Assembly: GCF_009193215.1 (NCBI RefSeq)
Contig: NZ_VYVA01000001.1
Span: 1-64,000, forward strand
Length of the DNA: 64,000 bases
Source: Flavicella marina
Lineage (GTDB): Bacteria > Bacteroidota > Bacteroidia > Flavobacteriales > Flavobacteriaceae
Direction of reading: 5' to 3'
The position numbers and the translations under genes are program-made. Positions within the stretch are counted from its first letter, which is position 1. Each line of letters starts with the position of its first letter. Below the pieces are notes generated by a model, which saw nothing but the letters and a program-made list of their open reading frames with translations, was not told where the DNA came from and did no database searches. Positions 8,464 through 16,763 of this stretch are shown here, one piece after another.

Positions 8464-10914
8464 TTACAAGAAACCACCTCCAGAGGCTTCGTTCTTGTCT
8501 CTTCTTTTTCTTTTACGTGCTTTATTTTTTCCTCCACCAAAATTATACATAAAACCTAAAAACACCGTTCTGCTCTCCCAGTTAAACTGCCCGTATTGTG
8601 GTATAGGTTTGTCTGAAGTAAACTTGAATTTCATTCCCTTAAAAATATCATTGAAATTTAAGGTAAGTGTTCCTTTTCCTTTCAAAATATTATAACTAGC
8701 TCCTGTATTTACCATCCACATTGGGTCAACATTGAATTGTATCGACTGCCCCCCACCTCTGTACATCGCGAACAATTGAAGTCTCAAATTTTTTGTGGCA
8801 GTGAAATTATTGTTGATCCTAAAATTAAACGCATTGTTTTGCACTTCAATCAATTCATTGTTCGCTACACCACTCTCTTTTTGTATATACAAATCCATAC
8901 TCGCATTCAATCGCCACCAATTTGCAAAAGCATGATTGCTCGAGAACTCAAAACCATAACGGTAGTTTGTATCTGCGTTGATATAAGAAAGTTCTAACTT
9001 ATCTTCATCGAATTCATCAATGTTCAAAATTCGAGTAATATTATCATTTACTTGACGCAAAAAAGTACCAGCTGTAAAAGAACCTTTTTCGTATTGTCTC
9101 GTATAATTTACTTCAAAAGAATTTGTGAACTGAGGTCGTAATTCAGGATTACCAATCGATGTAATCAAAGGAGTACTCCATTGTCGAATCGGATTTACCT
9201 GTTGAATTCCCGGTCGATCCACTCTTCTGCTATAACTAAACTGGTATTGATTTTTTTCGCTCGGTTTGTAAGTGAAAAATGCTGAAGGATATACCGTAAA
9301 AATTTGATCTGTATATTTTTCGTTTTCTTCTGATTGATTAAAATCACCTCTAACTTCATAATTTTCAACGCGAGCACCTAATTGTACAATTAATTTTTCG
9401 AACTGTCGATTGTAATTTACGTATGCAGAATAAATATCTCTATCGTAAGAAAACGAAGAATTTCCTATCGGTGCTGTTTCATACCAAGGGATCAACTGAC
9501 CATCATCAATGATGGTTTTAGGAATTCGATTGCCATTTTCATCGTATACAAAATTGTGTTGCGTTGTATTTAAACTATTACTGATTCTATCAAAACGCGC
9601 CTCTAAGCCCAACTCTAATTTTGCAGTTTTCGAGAGCGGTTTAGTATAGTCTAAATTATACAAATCTGTCCCTTTGTCGTTTACTACATAATCGTGATAA
9701 TTTCTGGTCATGTCATAGGGCTTTACACTTTCTTCAAAAAGTGCATCTTCTATCCTATCGTATGTAGATAAATTTGCTTCAATTTCTAATTTCTCACCTT
9801 CTTCATTAAAATCAATTGTATAATTAAAGTCATACGCTTTAGAATCACCCGTATTATCATTATAAGAAGGACTGTTTGATTCTATAGCTCCAGTAATTAA
9901 CGTCGTAGAAACCTGTGAATCATCTGATTTATTTTGTGTAGTATACACAGAAAAAGTGTGCTTATCATTGATATATACATCCGCCCCAACTTTTAGAATA
10001 TGATTGGCATATTTCGATTCAAAATTAAAATCTTGACGAATGCTATTGTCATTTCTTAAGACTATTCCATAATTAGAATTGTCTCCATTATTATAACCAT
10101 AATTTCCAAAAAAATTGACCCTCCCTTTTTTAAAGTTCATGTTGGTAGAATAATTATATCTAGGATTCACACCATAAGTCAAACCCGTGTTGATTGATCC
10201 ATTAAAACCAATATTTGCATTTTTATGAAGTATGATATTTATAATACCACTCATGCCTTCTGGATTGTATTTTGCTGAAGGGTTTGTTATCAACTCAATA
10301 CTTTTGATGGAAGTAGATGGTATTTGCTTCATTAATTGCGCTGCGGGTATATTCGTAGGTTTTCCATCTACTAATATCCGTACATTTTCATTTCCTCGAA
10401 GACTAATATTCCCAGACTGACTATCCACAGAAACCGATTGCACATTATTTAAAAGCACATCTGCAGTCGCACCAACTGAAGTCAAGTCTTTTCCAACATT
10501 AATTACTTTTCTATCTATCTTTTGTTCAACTGTTGATTTCTCTGCTACCACAACAACTTCCTCTAACTCAGCACTTGTTTCTTTTAAAAACAATTTTCCT
10601 AAATCATGTTTTCTGTTCTTTTTAGAAATCATCAATTTCTTAGATATTGATTCAAAACCTATAAAAGATACAACCAACAGATAAGCGCCATCAGGAATTT
10701 TCTTTAATTCAAACTGTCCTTGGTCATCTGTTATCGCTCCGGTAAATGATTTTCCACTTTCATCTTGCAACTCCACACTCACGTAAGGCAATGGCTGTTG
10801 TGTATTCTCATCAATTACCTGTCCGAACACCTCACCAGAAACAATCTCATTCGCAAAGCCATAGACCGAACTCAACACGATTGCTAATAGCACTATTTTA
10901 AAATTTTTCATCAT
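8464..10914 (-). CDS. TonB-dependent receptor-like outer-membrane beta-barrel protein
   Basis: About 816 residues. A signal peptide (MMKNFKIVLLAIVLSSVYGFANE) precedes a carboxypeptidase-regulatory-like domain at about 30-110 and a plug domain holding LLNNVQSVSVDSQSGNISLRG and IRILVDGKPTNIPA. A long beta-barrel ends in GFMYNFGGG plus a basic tail. This is the OMP_b-brl family of Bacteroidota, distinct from SusC in plug sequence and in lacking a SusD partner. It may move a metal chelate or small peptide; the substrate is unknown. The start could be 10914 or 10911. Its promoter at 10936-10965 is wrapped in inverted repeats, so it is probably switched by a repressor encoded elsewhere. Confidence 0.85.
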   Translation of the reverse strand: MMKNFKIVLLAIVLSSVYGFANEIVSGEVFGQVIDENTQQPLPYVSVELQDESGKSFTGAITDDQGQFELKKIPDGAYLLVVSFIGFESISKKLMISKKNRKHDLGKLFLKETSAELEEVVVVAEKSTVEQKIDRKVINVGKDLTSVGATADVLLNNVQSVSVDSQSGNISLRGNENVRILVDGKPTNIPAAQLMKQIPSTSIKSIELITNPSAKYNPEGMSGIINIILHKNANIGFNGSINTGLTYGVNPRYNYSTNMNFKKGRVNFFGNYGYNNGDNSNYGIVLRNDNSIRQDFNFESKYANHILKVGADVYINDKHTFSVYTTQNKSDDSQVSTTLITGAIESNSPSYNDNTGDSKAYDFNYTIDFNEEGEKLEIEANLSTYDRIEDALFEESVKPYDMTRNYHDYVVNDKGTDLYNLDYTKPLSKTAKLELGLEARFDRISNSLNTTQHNFVYDENGNRIPKTIIDDGQLIPWYETAPIGNSSFSYDRDIYSAYVNYNRQFEKLIVQLGARVENYEVRGDFNQSEENEKYTDQIFTVYPSAFFTYKPSEKNQYQFSYSRRVDRPGIQQVNPIRQWSTPLITSIGNPELRPQFTNSFEVNYTRQYEKGSFTAGTFLRQVNDNITRILNIDEFDEDKLELSYINADTNYRYGFEFSSNHAFANWWRLNASMDLYIQKESGVANNELIEVQNNAFNFRINNNFTATKNLRLQLFAMYRGGGQSIQFNVDPMWMVNTGASYNILKGKGTLTLNFNDIFKGMKFKFTSDKPIPQYGQFNWESRTVFLGFMYNFGGGKNKARKRKRRDKNEASGGGFL

Positions 10915-10935
10915 TCTGTAGTTAGTTTTACAGGA

Positions 10936-10979
10936 CAAATATATAAATTAAATAGTACTATGCAAAACAAAGTACTATT
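10936..10979 (-). promoter_or_regulatory. Promoter with AGTACT inverted-repeat operator
   Basis: Minus-strand TTG (10963-10965), 19-nt spacer and TATATTTG (10936-10943) form a full promoter for the outer-membrane barrel gene. The 9-bp inverted repeat AATAGTACT (10951-10959) and AGTACTATT (10971-10979) flanks the -33 box. Two AGTACT palindromes lie 17 bp apart, a layout suited to a dimeric repressor. Confidence 0.6.
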
Positions 10980-11072
10980 TATTGTTTTTTGCATCCCTAA
11001 AAATAAGGAGCAATAAATTCACTTATTAATGACGATTGTGCACAAAGCTATAATGATCTATTTTTACATGAA

Positions 11073-11143
11073 GTAAGAGTAATTAAATGGTTATTGTAAA
11101 AAACGGATGGAATAACGCCCCTTAATGTTCATCCGTTTTTTTA
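11073..11143 (+). ncRNA. Candidate orphan small RNA in the 360-nt gap before prfA
   Basis: The 10939-11298 gap has no gene on the plus strand but has a good plus-strand terminator: 11099-11109 (AAAAACGGATG) pairs with 11130-11140 and a T-run follows. A weak promoter, TTG at 11036-11038, 20 nt, TATTTTTA at 11059-11066, would give an RNA of about 70 nt. A 12-codon frame, MVIVKNGWNNAP, starts at 11087. A second plus-strand hairpin followed by T-rich DNA is at 11204-11243. The transcript is a guess from signals alone. Confidence 0.25.
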
Positions 11144-11248
11144 CTCTTAAATTTTGAACTACAAAAAGATTAGATATTTTAAATTAGTAGTCGGTTAATT
11201 ATTTCGGTTGGTAGCTTTTTCTAAAAGTTCCAACCGATTTTTAATAAA

Positions 11249-11277
11249 AAACCCCTTGAACAATGTTCAAGGGGTTT
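11249..11277 (-). terminator. prfA terminator
   Basis: A 13-bp perfect stem with an AAT loop (11249-11261 with 11265-11277) is followed on the minus strand by TTTTTATTA. It lies 22 nt past the prfA stop. Confidence 0.85.
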
Positions 11278-11298
11278 CGTTTTTTATATAAAAGATCT

Positions 11299-12375
11299 TT
11301 ATAAAGCTTCACCAAGCTCTTTCAATCTTTCTGTATTTTCAGCTAGTTTTAATTCATCAATAATCTTATGAATATCTCCATTAATTACATTCGATAAATC
11401 ATACAATGTCAATCCGATTCTGTGTTCTGTAACACGTCCTTGTGGATAGTTGTATGTTCTAATTTTTGCAGATCTATCTCCACTAGAAACCAACGAGTTT
11501 CTTTTTAAGGCATCGGCTGCGAGTTTTTTCTCTAACTCTTGCTCATACAAACGAGAACGCAATACTTTCATCGCCTTGTCTTTATTTTTATGCTGTGATT
11601 TTTGATCTTGACATTGTGCTACCAATCCTGTTGGAACGTGCGTCAAACGCACTGCAGAATAAGTGGTATTTACAGATTGACCACCAGGTCCAGAAGAACA
11701 AAAATAATCGATACGAATATCACTCATCTTCATATCAATATCAAATTCTTCAGCTTCTGGCAACACCATAACAGTAGCAGCAGAGGTATGAACACGACCT
11801 TGAGTTTCTGTTTGAGGAACTCTCTGTACACGATGCACACCAGATTCAAACTTCATATCACCATAAACATCTGCACCGGTAATACTAAAAATTATCTCTT
11901 TAAACCCACCTGAAGTCCCTTCGCTAATATCCTCTACTTCAACTTTCCAGTTTCTATCTGAACAGTATTTCGTATACATTCTATACAAATCACCAGCAAA
12001 AATACTCGCTTCGTCTCCACCTGTACCTGCACGTATTTCTACGATCACATTTTTAGCATCTTCAGGATCCTTCGGAATCAACATAAATTTAATTTCTTCC
12101 TCTAATTTTGGAATTTGAGCATTTGCCTCATCCAATTCCATTTTAGCCATTTCTACCATTTCTACATCAGAACCATCTGCAATGATTTCTTTTGCTTCTT
12201 CGATATTGTTCAATAGCTTTTCGTACTCATCAGCTTTTTCAACAATCTGACCTAAATCTTTATATTCTTTATTAAGCTTTACATAACGTTTTTGATCCAT
12301 GATAATATCAGGCTGAATAATCAAATCTGATACTTCATCATAACGTTGCTTAAATATTTTAATCTTATCTAACAT
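11299..12375 (-). CDS. prfA: Peptide chain release factor 1
   Basis: Releases finished peptides at UAA and UAG codons. The 358-residue protein has the coiled N-terminal domain, the catalytic GGQ at 231-233 within [12 protein letters not shown], and the stop-codon-reading PxT loop as Pro187-Gln-Thr189 in [15 protein letters not shown], which marks RF1 rather than RF2. The length is normal for RF1. A terminator follows at 11249-11277, and purM upstream has its own terminator, so it is probably a single transcription unit. Confidence 0.98.
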   Translation of the reverse strand: MLDKIKIFKQRYDEVSDLIIQPDIIMDQKRYVKLNKEYKDLGQIVEKADEYEKLLNNIEEAKEIIADGSDVEMVEMAKMELDEANAQIPKLEEEIKFMLIPKDPEDAKNVIVEIRAGTGGDEASIFAGDLYRMYTKYCSDRNWKVEVEDISEGTSGGFKEIIFSITGADVYGDMKFESGVHRVQRVPQTETQGRVHTSAATVMVLPEAEEFDIDMKMSDIRIDYFCSSGPGGQSVNTTYSAVRLTHVPTGLVAQCQDQKSQHKNKDKAMKVLRSRLYEQELEKKLAADALKRNSLVSSGDRSAKIRTYNYPQGRVTEHRIGLTLYDLSNVINGDIHKIIDELKLAENTERLKELGEAL

Positions 12376-12438
12376 CTATACTTTCTTTTCTTGGATTGCA
12401 AATTTACATTTTTTATCTGGTTATTTTCAGATACCAAA

Positions 12439-12462
12439 AAGACCAGTGTATACACTGGTCTT
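12439..12462 (-). terminator. purM terminator
   Basis: AAGACCAGTG and CACTGGTCTT pair perfectly around TATA; the minus strand then reads into a short T-run. It lies 19 nt past the purM stop and separates it from prfA. Confidence 0.8.
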
Positions 12463-12481
12463 CCATTATTCTCTCTAATTA

Positions 12482-13660
12482 CTAATAAATAAATTCTCCG
12501 AACTCACTTTGAATTGTCAATTTATTAGACGCTGCGGCTTCTACTCTACCCACAATTTTTGCATCTACATTAAAACTTTTAGAAATTTCGATAATATCAT
12601 TTGCAATCTCTGCAGGCACATAAATTTCCATTCTATGTCCCATATTAAATACCTGATACATTTCTTTCCAATCGGTACCAGATTGCTCTTGAATTAATTT
12701 AAACAAAGGCGGAACATGGAACATATTGTCTTTGATGACATGCAAATCTTTAACGAAATGTAAAATTTTAGTTTGTGCTCCTCCACTACAATGCACCATT
12801 CCGTGAATTTGCTCTGGCGTAAATTTACTCAAGATTTCTTTTATGATAGGCGCATATGTTCTTGTCGGAGACAGCACCAATTGCCCTGCATCTATCGGAG
12901 AATCTTCAACTGAATCTGTCAATTTTACTTTTCCTGAATACACTAAATCTTCTGGAACCGCTGCATCAAAACTTTCAGGGTATTTTTTGGCCAAGTAATT
13001 GTCAAACACGTCATGTCGAGCAGATGTCAAACCATTACTTCCCATACCTCCATTATATGATTTTTCATAAGTTGCTTGTCCAAACGACTCTAAACCAACG
13101 ATAACATCACCTGGTTTGATATTTGCATTGTTCACAACATCCTTTCTTTTCATTCGTGCAGTTACCGTAGAATCAACGATAATTGTTCGAACCAAATCCC
13201 CAACATCAGCCGTTTCACCTCCTGTAGAATGAATCTCTACTCCAAACTCTTTCAACTCTTGCAATAATTCTTCGGTACCGTTGATAATCTGTGAAAGCAC
13301 TTCACCAGGAATCAAATTTTTGTTTCGACCAATCGTAGATGATAATAAAATATTATCTGTTGCTCCGACACATAGCAAATCATCAATATTCATGATTAAC
13401 GCATCTTGGGCAATACCTTTCCAAACAGAAATATCACCTGTTTCTTTCCAATACATATAGGCCAAAGACGACTTTGTACCAGCTCCATCAGCATGCATGA
13501 TTAAGCAATATTCTTCGTCACCTGTTAAGTGATCTGGTACTATTTTACAAAATGCTTGCGGAAACAATCCTTTATCAACATTTTTTATAGCATTATGAAC
13601 ATCTTCTTTTGAAGCCGACACACCACGTTGGCTGTACCTTTTACTCGTTTCTGAACTCAT
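12482..13660 (-). CDS. purM: Phosphoribosylformylglycinamidine cyclo-ligase (AIR synthetase)
   Basis: Closes the imidazole ring of AIR with ATP in de novo purine synthesis. I start at 13660 (MSSETSKRYSQRGVSASKEDV); the longer frame to 13750 adds an atypical stretch. The 392-residue product has the glycine-rich CLIMHADGAGTKSSLA, the ATP-binding HSTGGETADVGDLVRT, VGLESFGQATYEKSYNGGMGSNG and MVHCSGGAQTK. It is longer than the roughly 345-residue enterobacterial enzyme, which I recall as normal in Bacteroidota. It is divergent from glnA. Confidence 0.93.
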   Translation of the reverse strand: MSSETSKRYSQRGVSASKEDVHNAIKNVDKGLFPQAFCKIVPDHLTGDEEYCLIMHADGAGTKSSLAYMYWKETGDISVWKGIAQDALIMNIDDLLCVGATDNILLSSTIGRNKNLIPGEVLSQIINGTEELLQELKEFGVEIHSTGGETADVGDLVRTIIVDSTVTARMKRKDVVNNANIKPGDVIVGLESFGQATYEKSYNGGMGSNGLTSARHDVFDNYLAKKYPESFDAAVPEDLVYSGKVKLTDSVEDSPIDAGQLVLSPTRTYAPIIKEILSKFTPEQIHGMVHCSGGAQTKILHFVKDLHVIKDNMFHVPPLFKLIQEQSGTDWKEMYQVFNMGHRMEIYVPAEIANDIIEISKSFNVDAKIVGRVEAAASNKLTIQSEFGEFIY

Positions 13661-13867
13661 TGTGATTTCTTTGAATTTGAAAAACGCAAAGTTACTTATT
13701 TGTTGTGAATTTTTTATCAATTGAGATAACTTTATATATACGTATCTCATTTAATAATTTTCAATATTAAGAACCTGAAAATAAGATATTCGAAATAAAG
13801 TTCTCAGATTTCAAACATTCCATTAAAAATTATTATTTCTACGTATTTTTACGTACTTTTTTTATTC

Positions 13868-13893
13868 TTGTATAGATTTATGTATTATATTTG
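13868..13893 (+). promoter_or_regulatory. Promoter of glnA
   Basis: TATATTTG at 13886-13893 is a full -7 match, 48 nt before the glnA start. A TTG at 13868-13870 gives a short 15-nt spacer, so the -33 box is uncertain. Just upstream, TACGTA occurs twice (13840-13845 and 13850-13855) and again near 13738-13743, which could be an operator. Confidence 0.5.
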
Positions 13894-13941
13894 TCACTTC
13901 AAAAATTATCATAGAATCATATTAACAATACATATAGAATT

Positions 13942-14961
13942 ATGGCTAAAATTAAATTAGAGTACATTTGGTTGGATGGTTACAAGCCAACTCAAAACCT
14001 AAGAAGTAAAACAAAAGTTGAGGAGCATGAAAACTTCCAAGGAACTTTAGAAGAATTAGGAAACTGGTCATTTGACGGTTCATCTACAAAACAAGCTTCA
14101 GGTGGTGCATCTGACTGTATCTTAAAACCAGTTGCAATCTATCCAGATCCTGCACGTATCAACGGATACTTAGTAATGACTGAGGTATTGAACGCTGACG
14201 GAACTCCACATGAGTCTAACGGACGTGCAACTATCGAAGATGATGATAACGATTTCTGGTTCGGATTCGAGCAAGAGTACTTCATCATGGATACTGAAAC
14301 TGATTTACCATTAGGATTCCCAAGAGGTGGTTACCCAGCTCCACAAGGAATGTACTACTGTTCAGTTGGTGGAAAAAACACTCACGGACGTGATTTAGTT
14401 GAAGAGCATGCTGATTTATGTATCGAAGCTGGATTGAACTTCGAAGGAATCAACCAAGAGGTTGCTTCTGGACAATGGGAATTCCAATTATTCGCTAAAG
14501 GTGCTAAGAAAGCCGGAGACGAAATTTGGATTGCTAGATATTTACTAGATCGTTTGACTGAAGGTCGTGGAATGTACATCGAGTACCACCCAAAACCATT
14601 AGGAAAAGATTTAGACTGGAATGGTTCAGGAATGCACGCTAACTTCTCTAACTCTATCTTGAGAGAGTGTGGTTCAGCTGAGAAATACGCAGAAATCTGT
14701 GAAGCTTTCCGTCCAGTAGTTAAAGAACACATTGAAGTTTATGGTGCTGAAAACGATCAACGTTTAACAGGAGACCACGAAACACAATCTATCGATCAAT
14801 TCTCTTGGGGAGTATCTGACCGTGGAGCTTCAATCCGTATTCCAATTATCGCTGTAGAAAAAGGATACAAAGGATGGTTAGAAGACAGAAGACCTGCTTC
14901 AAACGGAGATCCTTACAAAATTGCTGCAAGAATTATCAAAACTGTTAAACCAGTTAAATAA
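13942..14961 (+). CDS. glnA: Glutamine synthetase, short eukaryote-like (type II) form
   Basis: Forms glutamine from glutamate, ammonium and ATP. At 339 residues it is a type II enzyme, shorter than type I (about 470) or type III (about 720). The beta-grasp N-terminal domain has LEYIWLDGY and WSFDGSSTKQA. The catalytic domain has FGFEQEYFIMD, GINQEVASGQWEFQ, NGSGMHANFSNS and a late RIPIIAV strand. The adenylylation loop of type I enzymes is absent. G+C in its coding region looks higher than in its neighbours and codon use is uniform, as in a highly expressed gene. It has its own promoter and terminator. Confidence 0.95.
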   Translation: MAKIKLEYIWLDGYKPTQNLRSKTKVEEHENFQGTLEELGNWSFDGSSTKQASGGASDCILKPVAIYPDPARINGYLVMTEVLNADGTPHESNGRATIEDDDNDFWFGFEQEYFIMDTETDLPLGFPRGGYPAPQGMYYCSVGGKNTHGRDLVEEHADLCIEAGLNFEGINQEVASGQWEFQLFAKGAKKAGDEIWIARYLLDRLTEGRGMYIEYHPKPLGKDLDWNGSGMHANFSNSILRECGSAEKYAEICEAFRPVVKEHIEVYGAENDQRLTGDHETQSIDQFSWGVSDRGASIRIPIIAVEKGYKGWLEDRRPASNGDPYKIAARIIKTVKPVK

Positions 14962-14983
14962 TTTATATAGTTATTATATATTT

Positions 14984-15015
14984 AAAAAGCGTTCAAGTTT
15001 TCTTGAACGCTTTTT
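14984..15015 (+). terminator. glnA terminator
   Basis: AAAAAGCGTTCAAG (14984-14997) pairs perfectly with CTTGAACGCTTTTT (15002-15015) around TTTT, followed by more T. The left A-run lets it also serve the leftward antiporter gene that ends at 15044. Confidence 0.9.
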
Positions 15016-15043
15016 TTATGTCTTTTTTAAATAAAATTATATT

Positions 15044-15979
15044 TTAACCGAGCATCATATAAATAAACAACACATAGATTGCAAGGAGCAATCCTCCTTC
15101 AAACTTTCCAAACACCCTTTTTCTATACATAAAGCTCAAAGGTAAAATCAAAAGCGACACTCCCAACATCCAATAAATATCATTTTCAATTAAGCCCAGG
15201 TCATGAATTTGAATTGGGTGCACTATCGCTGTTAGACCCAACACGGCAAGGATATTAAAAATATTTGAACCTAATAAATTACCAATACTGATTGCTTTCT
15301 CTTTTCTGAGTACTGCAATAATTGATGCCGATAACTCTGGGATACTCGTACCTACTGATACAACCGAAACACCAATAACTCGCTGACTAACTCCAAACTC
15401 TTCTGCCAAACCAACAGCTCCTTCAATTAACAACTCAGAGCCTCCCCATAAAGCAACACCACCAATTAGAAGATATAGCAATGCACTCCATAACGGTAAT
15501 TCTTCATCATCTTCAGGCATTTCATCTACCACAGCTACTTTTTGAAACTTCAGCAAGTACGCCAAAAACACAACGAGTAATGCAAATAATATCACTCCTT
15601 CATAGACTCCTAAACTTCCGTCAACCACTATAAACACATATAGTAACACGGAAGACAACATCATAATTGGCCAGTCTGTTTTAAAAAAACTAGTATTCAC
15701 TCGAATATCAGATAACAGCACCGTAATCCCAAGCACCAATCCAAGATTTGCAATATTAGAACCGATTACGTTTCCAACAGCCAAATCAGGATGCCCTTGC
15801 AATGCAGATTTTAAACTGACTATCAATTCAGGAGCAGAGGTAGCAAACGAAACCACAGTCATACCAATAACAATTTTTGGTATTTCCAATCGCAACGAAA
15901 ACCCCACAGCAGATTTCAATAACCAATTCCCTCCAACGATCAATAAAACAAGTCCTATTACAATAAAAAGTAAATTCAT
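15044..15979 (-). CDS. Calcium/sodium antiporter (YrbG-type CaCA family)
   Basis: Inner-membrane cation exchanger of 311 residues with about ten hydrophobic segments. The two inverted alpha repeats that form the ion site are clear: ATSAPELIVSL with GNVIGSNIANLGLVLGI in the N half, and GTSIPELSASI with GNLLGSNIFNILAVLGL in the C half. A short acidic loop (DEMPEDDEELP) joins the halves. By family it exchanges Na+ for Ca2+; transport direction and specificity are not visible. It converges on glnA and shares the terminator at 14984-15015. Confidence 0.92.
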   Translation of the reverse strand: MNLLFIVIGLVLLIVGGNWLLKSAVGFSLRLEIPKIVIGMTVVSFATSAPELIVSLKSALQGHPDLAVGNVIGSNIANLGLVLGITVLLSDIRVNTSFFKTDWPIMMLSSVLLYVFIVVDGSLGVYEGVILFALLVVFLAYLLKFQKVAVVDEMPEDDEELPLWSALLYLLIGGVALWGGSELLIEGAVGLAEEFGVSQRVIGVSVVSVGTSIPELSASIIAVLRKEKAISIGNLLGSNIFNILAVLGLTAIVHPIQIHDLGLIENDIYWMLGVSLLILPLSFMYRKRVFGKFEGGLLLAIYVLFIYMMLG

Positions 15980-16100
15980 TTGCGTCTATAATTTAACAGC
16001 AAAGATACCTAATCTAAACAGCTCTCTTTTTATTTTTCAAAATACTTTAACTTTTGGATACAAATTATTTCGTAAATTAGAATCAAGCAAAAAACACTTT

Positions 16101-16250
16101 ATGAAAAAACAATTGTTCCGTACAATTGCGAAAATTAACAAATTGATTTTTCCATCTTTTGGAAAAAAACAATTAGACATGAGCAAAGCCAAAAAATGGC
16201 AATTAGCTATCATTGGCTTTAGAGCCTATATTACTAAAAATGCATTATAA
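16101..16250 (+). CDS. Small conserved basic protein, 49 residues
   Basis: The frame begins MKKQLFRTIAKINKLIFPSF and ends RAYITKNAL. It is rich in Lys/Arg, with a central KKQLDMSKAKKWQLAIIGF. I recall very similar short proteins across Flavobacteriaceae, some annotated as 'SsrA-binding protein' although far too short to be SmpB. No function should be inferred from that name. It sits 10 nt upstream of the DUF2007 gene, so the two are probably co-transcribed. Confidence 0.65.
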   Translation: MKKQLFRTIAKINKLIFPSFGKKQLDMSKAKKWQLAIIGFRAYITKNAL

Positions 16251-16260
16251 AATAATTACT

Positions 16261-16494
16261 ATGACAAATAATTCGAATCATGTAAAATTACACACGGCAT
16301 CATTTATCGAAATTCAACGATTGCAATTGGATTTGAATGATGCAGAAATTCCATTTTTAACAAAAAATAACGATGAATCGGCTAGGCTAGCAGGTTTTGG
16401 TTCGTTCGGTGACCATGTTGAATTGTATGTTTATGAAAACGACATTAAGGAAGCGACAGAAATCTTAGAAAAACTTAAGACTGAATTAATTTAA
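16261..16494 (+). CDS. DUF2007-like small protein
   Basis: 77 residues starting at MTNNSNHVKLHTASFIEIQRLQ; the longer frame from 16213 overlaps the preceding small gene. The core (residues 7-77) has the pattern of DUF2007, called putative signal-transducing proteins: a beta strand, a helix with Q-x-x-L, then FGDHVELYVYENDIKEATEILE. The family resembles a ferredoxin-like or PII-like half domain. The function is unknown. Confidence 0.7.
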   Translation: MTNNSNHVKLHTASFIEIQRLQLDLNDAEIPFLTKNNDESARLAGFGSFGDHVELYVYENDIKEATEILEKLKTELI

Positions 16495-16513
16495 TTTTTT
16501 TCGTTTTTTTGTT

Positions 16514-16542
16514 TTGGATATCACAATAATCTTCTATATTTG
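16514..16542 (+). promoter_or_regulatory. Promoter of tRNA-Arg
   Basis: TTG (16514-16516), 18-nt spacer and TATATTTG (16535-16542) match the consensus. GCAACCGC follows directly, as at tRNA-Asp, and the tRNA begins 12 nt later. Confidence 0.75.
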
Positions 16543-16554
16543 CAACCGCAAAAA

Positions 16555-16628
16555 GGCCGCGTGGCGCAACTGAATAGCGCACTTGATTACGGCTCAAGAG
16601 GTTATAGGTTTGAATCCTATCGCGGTCA
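16555..16628 (+). tRNA. tRNA-Arg (ACG)
   Basis: Acceptor strands GGCCGCG and CGCGGTC pair with one G-U. The D stem is GCGC/GCGC. The anticodon stem CTTGA/TCAAG closes the loop TTACGGC, giving anticodon ACG, which is normally edited to ICG. The T stem is ATAGG/CCTAT and the discriminator is A. CCA is not encoded. Confidence 0.94.
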
Positions 16629-16634
16629 CAAAAC

Positions 16635-16670
16635 ACCCTTGTTAATCTTATGATTTTCAAGGGTTTTTTT
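16635..16670 (+). terminator. tRNA-Arg terminator
   Basis: ACCCTTG (16635-16641) pairs with CAAGGGT (16658-16664), followed by a run of seven T. It lies 6 nt past the tRNA. Confidence 0.8.
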
Positions 16671-16763
16671 ATTCCCTCATTTGAAGTTTATCGTAATTTT
16701 CAAAAATCCACTTCTTACCCATTTTTTCTACAAAGCAAAAAGCATTTTCCTCGGGTCTTTCAA

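Noticed and set aside
11602-11913. 103-codon plus-strand frame in prfA
   Set aside because: Antisense to the release factor's conserved domain, with no sign of coding of its own.
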